Source: Streptomyces sp. ST2-7A (lineage in GTDB: Bacteria > Actinomycetota > Actinomycetes > Streptomycetales > Streptomycetaceae). Taken from it: DNA of 64,000 nucleotides. The notes beneath the pieces were generated by a model. That model saw only the letters and a list, made by a program, of their open reading frames with translations. It ran no database searches and was not told the origin of the DNA. The DNA is taken from the NCBI RefSeq assembly GCF_021390475.1, contig NZ_JAJUWS010000004.1, positions 1 to 64,000 of the forward strand. The letters are read 5' to 3'. Position 1 is the first letter of the stretch, and every line of letters begins with the position of its first letter. The translations under genes were made by a program, and so were the position numbers. Of this stretch, positions 42,122 to 51,075 are shown piece after piece.

Positions 42122-44038
42122 ATGCGCCCTCACGTCAACGAGCGGACGCCACCCGTTCGGCCGGCCGTCGACCCGGTGTCCCCGCATCCGACCACCCCCG
42201 TACCGCTGCGCCGCATCCTGGCCCTCTTCCGCCCCTACCGCGGACGCCTCGCCGTGGTGGGGCTCCTGGTCGGGGCCTCCTCGCTGGTCGCGGTGGCCTC
42301 GCCCTTCCTGCTCCGCGAGATCATCGACACGGCGCTGCCCGACCAGCGGGGCGGCCTGCTCACCCTGCTCGCCCTGGGCATGATCGTCGCGGCCGTGACC
42401 AGCAGCATCTTCGGGGTCCTGCAGACCCTCATCTCCACCCGGGTGGGCCAGCGCGTCATGCACGACCTGCGCACCGGCGTCTACACCAAGCTCCAGCGGA
42501 TGCCGCTGGCGTTCTTCACCCGCACCCGCACCGGCGAGGTGCAGTCCCGGATCGCCAACGACATCGGCGGCATGCAGGCCACCGTCACCACCACCGCGAC
42601 CTCACTGGTCTCCAACGGCACCTCGGTGGTGGCCACGATCGTCGCCATGCTCGCCCTCGACTGGCGCCTGACCCTCGTCTCCCTGGTCCTGCTGCCCTTC
42701 TTCGTCTGGATCGCCCGCCGGGTGGGCCGCGAGCGCAAGCGCATCACCGCCCACCGGCAGCGCCAACTCGCCCACATGGCGGCGCTGGTCACCGAGTCCC
42801 TCTCGGTCAGCGGCATCCTGCTGGGCCGCACCATGGGGCGGGCCGACTCCCTCACCGACACCTTCGAGCGCGAATCCCGGAGCCTGGTGGAACTCGAGGT
42901 CCGTGCCGGCATGGCCGGTCGGTGGCGAATGGCCACCATCGGCATGATCATGGGCGCCATCCCGCCCCTGCTCTACTGGTCCGCCGGAGCCGTCTCCCAA
43001 CTCGGCGGTACGCCCCCCTCCATCGGGACCCTGGTCGCCTTCGTCACCCTCCAGCAGGGCCTGCTGCGGCCGTCGGTGTCCCTGATCTCCACGGGCGTGG
43101 ACATACAGGCCTCGCTCGCCCTCTTCCAGCGGATCTTCGAGTACCTCGACCTGCGCGAGGACATCACCGAACGGGAGAACCCGCGACGCATCGAGCGGGC
43201 CCGCGGCGAGATCCGGTTCGAGCACGTCTCCTTCGCCCACACCCCCGACGCGCCCCCGGCGCTGCGCGACATCCACCTCACCGTCCCGCCCGGCGGTTCC
43301 CTGGCCGTGGTCGGCGCCACCGGCAGCGGCAAGAGCACCCTGGGCTCCCTGATTCCGCGCCTGTACGACGTCACCGACGGACGGGTCACCCTGGACGGCG
43401 TGGACGTCCGCGACCTGGACTTCGCCTCCCTGGCCCGCAACATCGGGGTGGTCTCCCAGGACACCTACCTCTTCCACGCCTCCATCGCCGACAACCTGCG
43501 CTTCGCCCGACCCGGGGCCGACGACGCCGAACTGGAGGCCGCCGCGCGGGCGGCGCAGATCCACGACCACATCGCCGCCCTGCCCGAGGGATACGACACC
43601 GTGGTGGGGGAACGGGGCCACCGCTTCTCCGGCGGGGAGAAGCAACGGCTCGCCCTGGCCCGCACCATTCTGCGGGACCCGCCGGTCCTCATCCTCGACG
43701 AGGCGACCAGCGCCCTGGACACCCGTACCGAACGTGCCGTCCAGCGGGCCCTGGACGATCTCTCGGCGACCCGCACCACCATCACCATCGCCCACCGGCT
43801 CTCCACCGTGCGCGACGCCGATTCGATCGTCGTCCTGGACGAGGGGCGCGTCGTGGAGCGCGGCACCCACGAGGAACTTCTCGCCCTCGGCGGCCGTTAC
43901 GCCGCCCTGGTGCGCCGGGACGCGCACGCGGCGGTCGACGGCGCGGAGCCCCGGCCCCGAGGCGGGACGACCCCGGGCACGAGGGTCCCGGAGGGCGGCG
44001 ACCGATCCCGCCCGCTCCGCCACGACGGGAAACGGTGA
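42122..44038 (+). CDS. ABC exporter (ATPase-permease fusion)
   Basis: 638 residues from ATG 42122, with GGAAGGA 5 bp upstream. Six membrane segments are in the first ~310 residues (AVVGLLVGASSLVAVASPFLL, LLALGMIVAAVTSSIFGVL, VVATIVAMLAL, LVSLVLLPFFVWIARRV and others). The ATPase domain is fully canonical: Walker A GATGSGKST, Q-loop VVSQDTYLFH, signature FSGGEKQRLALARTI, Walker B VLILDEATSALD, switch His TIAHRLS. It should work as a homodimer, unlike the neighbouring exporter pair. The ~45-residue tail is Arg/Gly-rich. The substrate is unknown. Confidence 0.92.
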   Translation: MRPHVNERTPPVRPAVDPVSPHPTTPVPLRRILALFRPYRGRLAVVGLLVGASSLVAVASPFLLREIIDTALPDQRGGLLTLLALGMIVAAVTSSIFGVLQTLISTRVGQRVMHDLRTGVYTKLQRMPLAFFTRTRTGEVQSRIANDIGGMQATVTTTATSLVSNGTSVVATIVAMLALDWRLTLVSLVLLPFFVWIARRVGRERKRITAHRQRQLAHMAALVTESLSVSGILLGRTMGRADSLTDTFERESRSLVELEVRAGMAGRWRMATIGMIMGAIPPLLYWSAGAVSQLGGTPPSIGTLVAFVTLQQGLLRPSVSLISTGVDIQASLALFQRIFEYLDLREDITERENPRRIERARGEIRFEHVSFAHTPDAPPALRDIHLTVPPGGSLAVVGATGSGKSTLGSLIPRLYDVTDGRVTLDGVDVRDLDFASLARNIGVVSQDTYLFHASIADNLRFARPGADDAELEAAARAAQIHDHIAALPEGYDTVVGERGHRFSGGEKQRLALARTILRDPPVLILDEATSALDTRTERAVQRALDDLSATRTTITIAHRLSTVRDADSIVVLDEGRVVERGTHEELLALGGRYAALVRRDAHAAVDGAEPRPRGGTTPGTRVPEGGDRSRPLRHDGKR

Positions 44039-44083
44039 ACCGTCGGCGGACGGACGGACGGGCGGGGGCGCGGCGCGAACCGG

Positions 44084-44482
44084 TCAGGACAACAGGCCGG
44101 CGTCCCGCAGATCGTCGAAGACCACCCGATCCACCGGCGCGGTGCGATCCCGGTCCGCGTAGCGCAACCAGGCCAGTTCCTCGATCTCCCCACCGGCCCG
44201 GGGCACCCCCCGGTGCCGGGCGGTGTAGCAGGCCATCCGCACCACCGCGCCCACGCCGTGGCCGTCGGCCTCCGCCTCGTACACCCCCGCCGGCTCGACG
44301 GTGTCGGGCACCAACTCCACGCCCACCTCCTCGCGGACCTCCCGCACCAGGGTCTCCAGGTCGTTCTCCCCGGCCTCCCGCTTGCCGCCCGGGATGTAGA
44401 ACAGCGTCCGTCCCCGGCTTCGGGTCCCCAGAATCCGGCCCTCCTCCACGCACACCCAGGCCACCGTGTCGATCAGGCGCAT
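44084..44482 (-). CDS. Nudix hydrolase
   Basis: 132 residues from ATG 44482. The Nudix box is complete: GKREAGE, LVREVREEVGVEL fits Gx5Ex7REUxEExGU, so it should hydrolyse a nucleoside diphosphate linked to another group with Mg. The preceding LIDTVAWVCVEEGRILGTRSRGRTLFYIPGG and the late DAGLL end are like MutT/NUDIX proteins that act on NTPs. The exact substrate is unknown. It stands alone and converges with the exporter gene. Confidence 0.9.
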   Translation of the reverse strand: MRLIDTVAWVCVEEGRILGTRSRGRTLFYIPGGKREAGENDLETLVREVREEVGVELVPDTVEPAGVYEAEADGHGVGAVVRMACYTARHRGVPRAGGEIEELAWLRYADRDRTAPVDRVVFDDLRDAGLLS

Positions 44483-44707
44483 TCCGGCCGGTCCCTTCCG
44501 TCGTTCTCCGTCGTTCCCGTGTGTCCCGAACCCGCCGACCGGTCCGTGCCGGCCCGGCGACCGGGCGATTCTGCCGGCCGGGACCCGCCGACCCGGCACC
44601 GCCCCGGCGTCGGTGCCCAACTCCTCCCGGCTCCCCCTTGCCCCGGCGGGACATCCCGCCGAAGCTGGAAGGCGGTGCCACGTTTCCCGTCCCCGGGAGT
44701 GCGAGCG

Positions 44708-45415
44708 ATGTCCGCGATGCCCGACCCCTCCGCGTCCCGCCGCGGGCCCCTGTGGCTGCACCCGGACGACGACCTCGCCCCCAACCGTCCCGGCGAGTAC
44801 CTGCGGGGCCTTCCCGAACTGTCCGTCGCCGAATCCGTCGCCCGGCGTGCGCTGGGCCGTCTGCTGGGCCGTCGGGCGGACCTGGACGAACTCGAACGAC
44901 GTCTCACCGGCGAGATCCTGGTGGGGACCGCCCTGGACCGGCTGGAACCGACCGGGCGTCGCACCCTGCACTCCCTGCCGCTGCCGGCGCGCGCCGTCCT
45001 GGCGCACCTCACGATCGGGCCGGGCGGGATCTTCGCGGTGCACACCGTCAATCCGGCCGGCGCACGGGTGGTACTCGGGGTCCCCGGACGGAAGGGGGAT
45101 ATCGGGGTAACCGCGGACATGATCCGGATCGGCTCCCGCGTCGAACCCCACCCGAGGCTCTGCCGAAGGGCGGCGAGCCGGGCCGCCCACGTCCTGCGTC
45201 GGGCGGCCGGCGGGCCGGTGGAGGTGCGACCGGTCCTCGCCGTGGTCGCCCCACGGATCCGGGTGGGGCATCGCCCCTCCGACCTGCTGGTGCTCGGCAT
45301 CCCCGCCGGGGTGCCGCCGGCCGTGCTGGACGGGGGCACCCCGGTCCTCAAGCCGGACCGGGTCGAGGAGTTGTACGACCTCGCCCGCGACCGCCGGATC
45401 TGGTACGACGGGTGA
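44708..45415 (+). CDS. NERD-domain-like protein
   Basis: 235 residues from ATG 44708 with a GGGAG site upstream. The central part resembles the nuclease-related NERD domain: GEILVGTALDRLEP (conserved GExxV), RTLHSLPLPARAVLAHLTIGPGGIFAVHTVN (ending in the NERD core). Then VRPVLAVVAPRIRVGHRP follows, like a NERD beta strand region. The Asp/Glu-x-Lys typical of nuclease cores is not clear (the expected xDxK/ExK reads HTVNP). It may be a binding rather than cleaving version. It has no partner gene. Confidence 0.65.
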   Translation: MSAMPDPSASRRGPLWLHPDDDLAPNRPGEYLRGLPELSVAESVARRALGRLLGRRADLDELERRLTGEILVGTALDRLEPTGRRTLHSLPLPARAVLAHLTIGPGGIFAVHTVNPAGARVVLGVPGRKGDIGVTADMIRIGSRVEPHPRLCRRAASRAAHVLRRAAGGPVEVRPVLAVVAPRIRVGHRPSDLLVLGIPAGVPPAVLDGGTPVLKPDRVEELYDLARDRRIWYDG

Positions 45416-45452
45416 GACCGAACAGGAGGTCGCGCGGGCGCGGGCGGGACCT

Positions 45453-45869
45453 TCAGCGCACACCCGGGTGGACGGGCGGCTCGTCGCCCGGCGGCGGGAA
45501 GACCAGGAACTCGTTGCCCTCCGGATCGGCCAGCACGTCCCAGTCCCGGGTGCCCGAGCGCTCCGTGACCATGGTCGCGCCCATCGCCAGCAGCCGCTCG
45601 GTGTCGCCCCACACGTCCAGCCGGACGGGGTTGCGGCTCGTCCGGCGTTCCCCGACCGGGGTGATCCAGATCGTGGGGCCCTCGCCCTCCGGGTCGTGGA
45701 TGGCCACCGGCCACTCCGCCGGGCGCGGCTCCGCCTCGCCCGCCCATGTTCCCCGGCGCCGGTACCCCAGGGCATCGCACCACCACTCGGCCAGTCGTTG
45801 GTGGTTCAGGGCCTCCAGGGTGAGGTCCCGGAAAGTGGCCGGGGAATCGCCCCGTTGGTCCGCGCTCAT
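45453..45869 (-). CDS. VOC/glyoxalase-like protein
   Basis: 138 residues from ATG 45869, with GGAGGCGGG directly upstream. It contains LTLEALNHQRLAEWWCDALGYRRRGTW, PTIWITPVGERRTSRNPVRLDVWGD and DWDVLADPEGNEFLVFPP. These are the two betaalphabeta-type halves of a glyoxalase-like (DUF6/VOC superfamily 6) fold. The metal ligands are not complete, so it is more likely a binding protein or an antibiotic/aldehyde-modifying relative than glyoxalase I. Confidence 0.8.
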   Translation of the reverse strand: MSADQRGDSPATFRDLTLEALNHQRLAEWWCDALGYRRRGTWAGEAEPRPAEWPVAIHDPEGEGPTIWITPVGERRTSRNPVRLDVWGDTERLLAMGATMVTERSGTRDWDVLADPEGNEFLVFPPPGDEPPVHPGVR

Positions 45870-46102
45870 CCCGCCTCCGTCGCGTCGTTCCGCCCCTTGA
45901 TCGGTCGCGTGCCCCGTACCCCGTGCCGAGTGGATCATGCCGGGACCGGTGGGGTCGGGTTTCGGGGCGGACACGCCTCCCCGCGGGCCGCCGCGGTGTC
46001 GGAGCCGGGTCCCGGCGACACGTCACCGATCCGCTCCCCGGGCGCACGGGACGCCGCGGGCCCCACCGGCGCCGGGCGCCGGCCGGGCCCTAGCATGACG
46101 AC

Positions 46103-46783
46103 ATGTCTCCCCGAGCCACCGGCCCCGGTCCGGTCCTGGTCTACTCCCGCACCGCCGACTACCGGCACGAGTCGATCCCGTACGGCGTGGCGGCGCTCCG
46201 TGAGCTCGGCGCCGAACACGGCTTCCCGGTCACCGCCACCGAGGACCCCGGGGAGTTGGCGGCGGAGCTGCCGCACCACCCCGTGGTGGTCTTCCTCTCC
46301 ACCAGCGGGGACGTTCTCACCGACGCCGCCTCGACCGCCCTGCGCGCCCACCAGGAGGCCGGGGGCGGCTTCGTCGGCGTCCACGCCGCGAGCTGCACCG
46401 AGTACGGCCGCCCCTGGTACGGACGGTTGGTCGGCGCCCGCTTCACCGAGCACCCCGACCTCCAGCCCGGGGTGGTGGTCGTGGAGGACCGCGACCACCC
46501 GGCCACCGCCCACCTCCCGGCCCGCTGGGAGTTCACCGACGAGTGGTACGCCTTCGACCACGATCCGCGCGACCGGGTCCGAATGCTCGCCTCCGCCGAC
46601 GGGAGCACCTTCCGCGGCGGCACCCCCGGCGCGGACCGCCCCCTGGTGTGGTGCCACGAGAACACCGGCGGTCGTTCCTTCTACACGGCCCTCGGCCACA
46701 CGGTGGAGTGCTGGCGGGACCCGCTCTTCCGCGCCCACGTGCTGGGCGGGGTGCGCTGGGCCGGCGGCGCCGACACGCCCTGA
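46103..46783 (+). CDS. ThuA-like domain protein
   Basis: 226 residues from ATG 46103. It matches the ThuA (trehalose utilisation) fold, a glutamine-amidotransferase-like family: VLVYSRTADYRHESIPYGVAAL, VVVFLSTSGDVLT, GGGFVGVHAASCTEYG (nucleophile-elbow-like region), TDEWYAFDHDPRDRV, PLVWCHENTGGRSFYTALGH. The family is linked to sugar catabolism in rhizobia and often acts with Gfo/Idh oxidoreductases, but its chemistry is not established. The nearest neighbour is the aldo/keto reductase 112 bp downstream in the same direction. Confidence 0.87.
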   Translation: MSPRATGPGPVLVYSRTADYRHESIPYGVAALRELGAEHGFPVTATEDPGELAAELPHHPVVVFLSTSGDVLTDAASTALRAHQEAGGGFVGVHAASCTEYGRPWYGRLVGARFTEHPDLQPGVVVVEDRDHPATAHLPARWEFTDEWYAFDHDPRDRVRMLASADGSTFRGGTPGADRPLVWCHENTGGRSFYTALGHTVECWRDPLFRAHVLGGVRWAGGADTP

Positions 46784-46895
46784 CCCCGCTCCCGGGGTCG
46801 GGAGCGGGGGAGGGGCGGCGCACGGCGTGAGACGATGCCCGGGGGCCGGCCCCGCCGTTCCGCGCCCCATCGCACGCACGTCGAGGAGACCACGG

Positions 46896-47903
46896 GTGAG
46901 CCGATACACCGCCGCCGAGGACCGCTACTCCACCATGCAGTACCGCCGGTGCGGTCGCAGCGGTGTCCTGTTGCCCGCCGTCTCCCTGGGGCTGTGGCAC
47001 AACTTCGGGGACGCCACCCCGCTGGAGACCCAGCGCGCCGTGCTGCGACGCGCCTTCGACCGCGGCGTCACCCACATCGACCTGGCCAACAACTACGGCC
47101 CGCCGTACGGCTCGGCCGAGGCCAACTTCGGAACCCTCTTCGCGCAGGACCTCCGCCCGTACCGCGACGAACTGTTCATCGCCACCAAGGCCGGTTACGA
47201 CATGTGGCCCGGCCCCTACGGCGAATGGGGCTCGCGGAAGTACCTCCTGGCGAGCCTCGACCGGTCGCTGAAGCGGATGGGTCTGGAGTACGTGGACGTC
47301 TTCTACTCCCACCGCTTCGACCCCGACACCCCGCTCGAGGAGACCCTCGGGGCACTGGACACCGCCGTGCGACAGGGCAAGGCGCTGTATGTCGGCATCT
47401 CCAACTATCCCGCCGACCAGCACCGGCGCGCGGTGCAGATCCTGCGCTCGATGGGCACCCCGCTGCTGGTCCACCAGTCGCCCTACAACATGATCGACCG
47501 TCGGCTGGAGGACGAGGTCCTGGACGCCGTCGGGGACACCGGCACCGCGCTGGTCGCCTACTCCCCGTTGGCCCAGGGGCTGCTGACCGACCGCTACCTC
47601 GGCGGCGAGGTGCCCGCCGACTCGCGGATGGCGCAGGCCCGCTTCCTGCGTCCCGAGGCGTTGACCGACAGCCGACTGGAGATGCTGCGCGAGCTCGACG
47701 GTTTCGCCCGGGGGCGGGGGCAGACCCTCGCGCAGCTCGCCCTGGCGTGGGTGCTGCGGGACCCGCGGGTGGTCTCGGTGCTGATCGGGGCCGGCAGCGT
47801 GACCCAGCTCGACCAGAACCTCGCGGCGATCGAGTCCGGGCCGCTCACCTTCGGCGAGCTCGCCGAGATCGATCGGATCATGGGCGCGGAACTGCTGGAG
47901 TGA
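46896..47903 (+). CDS. aldo/keto reductase, YghZ (L-glyceraldehyde-3-phosphate reductase) type
   Basis: 335 residues from GTG 46896 with GAGGAG 7 bp upstream. A (beta/alpha)8 barrel NADPH reductase: HIDLANNYGPPYGSAE carries the catalytic Asp and Tyr, IATKAGYDM the Lys, YSHRFD the His. GISNYPADQHRRAVQIL and SVLIGAGSVTQLDQN are the cofactor-binding parts. The motif MWPGPYGEWGSRKYLLASLDRSLKRM identifies the YghZ/Kv-beta-like group, which reduces L-glyceraldehyde 3-phosphate and methylglyoxal. Close to the rhamnose genes it might detoxify lactaldehyde or methylglyoxal, but it is convergent with them. Confidence 0.92.
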   Translation: MSRYTAAEDRYSTMQYRRCGRSGVLLPAVSLGLWHNFGDATPLETQRAVLRRAFDRGVTHIDLANNYGPPYGSAEANFGTLFAQDLRPYRDELFIATKAGYDMWPGPYGEWGSRKYLLASLDRSLKRMGLEYVDVFYSHRFDPDTPLEETLGALDTAVRQGKALYVGISNYPADQHRRAVQILRSMGTPLLVHQSPYNMIDRRLEDEVLDAVGDTGTALVAYSPLAQGLLTDRYLGGEVPADSRMAQARFLRPEALTDSRLEMLRELDGFARGRGQTLAQLALAWVLRDPRVVSVLIGAGSVTQLDQNLAAIESGPLTFGELAEIDRIMGAELLE

Positions 47904-47938
47904 TCCCGCCCCCGGTCCGCGTCTTCCCGCCCCACTCC

Positions 47939-47972
47939 CGGTGGGAGGGGAAGGCTCGGACCGCTCCCACCG
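47939..47972. terminator. hairpin between convergent aldo/keto reductase and lutC
   Basis: CGGTGGGAG (47939-47947) pairs with CTCCCACCG (47964-47972) around a 16-nt loop, in the middle of the 102-bp gap. Confidence 0.55.
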
Positions 47973-48005
47973 CCCGGGGCCCCGACGCCTCGGCGCCCCT
48001 CCGGC

Positions 48006-48749
48006 TCAGGACCCCGCCGGCCCCGGGGCGTCCGGAGCCGCGGGCCCGGGGAGCGGGCCGACCAGCAGCACCTCCAGTACCCGGGGGCCGTGTACCCCCT
48101 CCACCCGGTCCAGCTCGATGTCGCTGGTGGCCGAGGGTCCCGAGATCCAGGTCTGCGGCCGGTGCGGCACCAGTCGGGGCAGCGCCTCCGGTACCGATGA
48201 CACCACCTGCTCGGGGACCCGAACCACGCACAGGTGGTGGTCCGGGATCAGGGTGATCCGTCGTCTTCCCTGGTCGGGGGAGCCGTCCAGCACGATGGTG
48301 CCGGTCTCCGCGATCGCCAGCGCGCACCCGGTGACCACCGCGTCCACGGCGTCCAGTTCGGCGGCGGTGCCGGCGGGATCGTCCGGGACCCGGACGACGC
48401 CCTCCGGCAGCCAGGCGTCGGGAACCCCGGGCGGGGCGACCACGCTCCGCGCACCGCGCTCCGTCAGCAGCCGGGCGATCAGCGCCGGCAGGCCGTCGGG
48501 GTCCACCCGGTGCACCAGCGCCCGGTAGTCGGCCAGGTTCTCCGCCAGCAGGTCCGTCAGGGCGGCCGGTCGATCCGGGGCCTCCGGAAGGTGGGAGACC
48601 AGGTACTCCCGGGGCACCGGCGTCACCGCCCGCGGCCCGGCCGGTTCGGCCGGCCCGGTCCCGGTGCCCCGCAGGGCGCGCCGAACCCGGCCGAGCACCA
48701 CCTCGCGGCTGCCGTGACCCGTCCCCGTCCCGCGCGCGCATCCGGTCAC
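48006..48749 (-). CDS. lutC: lactate utilization protein C
   Basis: 247 residues from GTG 48749, overlapping the lutB stop as GTGA. LutC (DUF162) works with LutA and LutB to oxidise L-lactate to pyruvate. Features: AVVTGCALAIAETGTIVLDG, ITLIPDHHLCVVRVPEQVV, TWISGPSATSDIELDRVEGVHGP, the last being the conserved DUF162 signature with Ser/Asp/Glu. It is the last gene of the rhamnose/lactate operon, and the terminator-like hairpin downstream follows after 33 bp. Confidence 0.93.
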   Translation of the reverse strand: MTGCARGTGTGHGSREVVLGRVRRALRGTGTGPAEPAGPRAVTPVPREYLVSHLPEAPDRPAALTDLLAENLADYRALVHRVDPDGLPALIARLLTERGARSVVAPPGVPDAWLPEGVVRVPDDPAGTAAELDAVDAVVTGCALAIAETGTIVLDGSPDQGRRRITLIPDHHLCVVRVPEQVVSSVPEALPRLVPHRPQTWISGPSATSDIELDRVEGVHGPRVLEVLLVGPLPGPAAPDAPGPAGS

Positions 48750-50311
48750 GACCGCTCCTCCCGGTATCCGTCCCCGACCCCGTGGTCGTCACTGTTCCCG
48801 TTCCCGCCGTCCGCTTCCCGGGTGCGGCGCCACCAGTCCCGGAAGGACTCGGCGGGCACCGTCGGCAGGTCCCGGCTCGCGGTCCACGCCGCCCCCGGCC
48901 CGGGCAGCCGGCGCGGGTGCAGCCGGCGGGTGCGTCCGGCCACCCGCTGTCCGGCGCGCACCACGCCCGGGTGGTCCAACGCCCAGCGGGCGGCGCGCAT
49001 CAGGGCCCGCTCGGCGGCGTGCCCGCGCGCCGGTTTCAGCCGCACCCGGCTGCCGCGCACCGTCACCTCCCCGCCCTCGACCACCCGTTCGCGCAGGTGC
49101 ACCAGGACCCGGGGGATGTCGATGGCCACCGGACAGACCTCGTAACACGCCCCGCACAGCGAGGAGGCGTACGGCAGTGAGGCGTCCAGCGCGCTGTCGG
49201 TGCCCCGCAGCTGGGGGGTGAGGATCGCCCCGATCGGCCCGGGATAGGCCGAGCCGTAGGCGTGGCCGCCGGCCCGCTCGTAGACCGGGCAGACGTTCAG
49301 GCACGCCGAGCAGCGGATGCAGCGCAGCGCCTGACGGCCCACGGTGTCGGCCAACACGTCGGTGCGGCCGTTGTCCAGCAGCACCAGATGGAACTCGCGG
49401 GGACCGTCGCCGTCGGTGGTGCCGGTCCACATCGTGGTGTACGGATTCATCCGCTCGGCGGTGGAGGAGCGCGGCAACAGCTGCAGGAAGACCTCCAGAT
49501 CCCGCCAGGTCGGCACCACCTTCTCGATGCCCACCACCGAGATCAGGGTCTCCGGCAGGGTCAGGCACATCCGCCCGTTGCCCTCGGACTCCACGACCAC
49601 CAGGGTGCCGGTCTCGGCGACCATGAAGTTGGCGCCGGAGATCCCCACCCTCGCCCGCAGGAACTTCTCCCGCAGGTGCAGGCGCGCGGCCTCGGCGAGT
49701 TCCGCCGGTCGGTCGCTGAGCCCCTCGGGGGCCGCCCGACCCCAGTCGGCCATCCGCTCGCGGAAGATGTCCCGGATCTCGCCCCGGTTGCGGTGGATCG
49801 CCGGCACCAGGATGTGCGAGGGCAGGTCGTCGCCCAGCTGCACGATCAGCTCGGCGAGGTCGGTCTCGTAGGCGGTGATGCCGGCGTCGGCCAGCGCCTC
49901 GTTGAGGCCGATCTCCTGGGTGGCCATCGACTTGACCTTGATCGCCTCGGTCTCACCGGTGGCGTGCACCAGCTCGGTGACGATCCGGTTGGCCTCCGCG
50001 GCGTCGGCGGCCCAGTGCACGGTGCCGCCGGCCGCCGTCACCGCCTCCTCCAGCCGCTCCAGGTGGCTGTCCAGCCGCAGCAGCACGTCGTCCTTGATCG
50101 CGGCGCCGGCGGCGCGCAGCTCCGGCCAATCGGAGAGTTCGGCGACCGCGCGGGCCCGCTTGTCGCGGATGGTGTGGGTGGCGTGCCGCAGGTTGCCGAG
50201 CAGCGTGGCGTTCCGACCGGCTGCTTCCGCGGCCGTGGGGAAATCGCGCGGGGTCGCGGGGCGGGTGCCACCGGCCGCGCGGCCGGGCATGCCGAGGAAG
50301 GTGCCGCTCAC
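48746..50311 (-). CDS. lutB: lactate utilization iron-sulfur protein B
   Basis: 521 residues from GTG 50311, overlapping the lutA stop as GTGA. The N-terminal ~300 residues are DUF162-like (IKVKSMATQEIGLNEAL, HREKFLRARVGISGANF-type region, AETGTLVVVESEGNGRM). Two ferredoxin-type 4Fe-4S motifs follow: CIRCSACLNVCPVY and CGACYEVCPV. The tail (VPAESFRDWWRRTR) is typical of LutB. It should pass electrons from lactate oxidation to the respiratory chain. It is an internal gene of the operon rhaI-rhaD-rhaB-lutABC. Confidence 0.94.
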   Translation of the reverse strand: MSGTFLGMPGRAAGGTRPATPRDFPTAAEAAGRNATLLGNLRHATHTIRDKRARAVAELSDWPELRAAGAAIKDDVLLRLDSHLERLEEAVTAAGGTVHWAADAAEANRIVTELVHATGETEAIKVKSMATQEIGLNEALADAGITAYETDLAELIVQLGDDLPSHILVPAIHRNRGEIRDIFRERMADWGRAAPEGLSDRPAELAEAARLHLREKFLRARVGISGANFMVAETGTLVVVESEGNGRMCLTLPETLISVVGIEKVVPTWRDLEVFLQLLPRSSTAERMNPYTTMWTGTTDGDGPREFHLVLLDNGRTDVLADTVGRQALRCIRCSACLNVCPVYERAGGHAYGSAYPGPIGAILTPQLRGTDSALDASLPYASSLCGACYEVCPVAIDIPRVLVHLRERVVEGGEVTVRGSRVRLKPARGHAAERALMRAARWALDHPGVVRAGQRVAGRTRRLHPRRLPGPGAAWTASRDLPTVPAESFRDWWRRTREADGGNGNSDDHGVGDGYREERS

Positions 50312-51075
50312 CGCGTCGCCCCCCTCGTCCCCGAACCGTGCGCCGTCGCGTCGGCGTTCCCCCCGGTGGAGGCGAGGATCTCCGCCAGGTGCACCGGACG
50401 GACCGGGGAGCCGGCGCGCCGCAGTACCCCGCCGATGTGCATCAGACAGGAGTTGTCCACCGTGCAGACCGCCGAGGCGCCGGTGGCGACGACGGCCCGG
50501 GCCTTGTCCCGTCCCATCGCGGTGGAGACCGCCGCGTTCTTCATGGCGAAGGTACCGCCGAAACCGCAGCACTCCTCGGCCCCGGGGAGTTCCACCAACT
50601 CCAGGCCGCGCACCTTCTCCAGCAGTCGGCGCGGCCGGTCGCCCAGCCCCAGGGCCCGCAGGCCGTGGCAGGTGGGGTGGTAGGTCACGGTGTGCGGGTA
50701 GTACGCCCCCACGTCCGTCACCCCCAGCACGTCCACCAGGAACTCCGTCAGCTCCAGGGTCCGGCGCGCGGCCTCCGCCGCGCCCGGCACCGCGAACCCC
50801 GGGTGGTGGTCGCGGACCATCGCCGCGCAGGACCCCGAGGGGGTCACGATGTGGTCGCACCCGGCGAAGGCCTCCGCGTACCGCCGCACCAGTGGTTCGG
50901 TCTCGCGTCGGTAGCCGGTGTTGAACTGGGGTTGACCGCAGCAGCTCTGCGCCTCGGGGAACTCCACCTCCACACCCAGCCGCTCCAGCAGGGTCACCAC
51001 CGCCCGGCCGGTGTCGGGGTACAGGGTGTCGTTCACGCAGGTGATGAAGAGCCCCACCCGCATCCGCTCAGCCAT
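50308..51075 (-). CDS. lutA: lactate utilization protein A
   Basis: 255 residues from ATG 51075 with GGAGGAG upstream. It overlaps the rhaB stop by 8 bp, so translation is coupled to rhamnulokinase. Two cysteine-rich CCG domains are present: QSCCGQPQFNTGY and EECCGFGGTFAMKN, each with the upstream Cys (ITCVND, YHPTCHGL). These bind unusual iron-sulfur clusters in LutA/GlcF proteins. It is a subunit of the cytoplasmic lactate dehydrogenase complex with LutB and LutC. Confidence 0.94.
   Translation of the reverse strand: MAERMRVGLFITCVNDTLYPDTGRAVVTLLERLGVEVEFPEAQSCCGQPQFNTGYRRETEPLVRRYAEAFAGCDHIVTPSGSCAAMVRDHHPGFAVPGAAEAARRTLELTEFLVDVLGVTDVGAYYPHTVTYHPTCHGLRALGLGDRPRRLLEKVRGLELVELPGAEECCGFGGTFAMKNAAVSTAMGRDKARAVVATGASAVCTVDNSCLMHIGGVLRRAGSPVRPVHLAEILASTGGNADATAHGSGTRGATR

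Noticed and set aside
41551..45900. A 1449-residue plus-strand open frame.
   Set aside because: It runs in a shifted frame through the ABC exporter, the Nudix antisense strand and the NERD gene; its translation is Arg/Pro/Gly-rich with no domain. It is a high-GC shadow.
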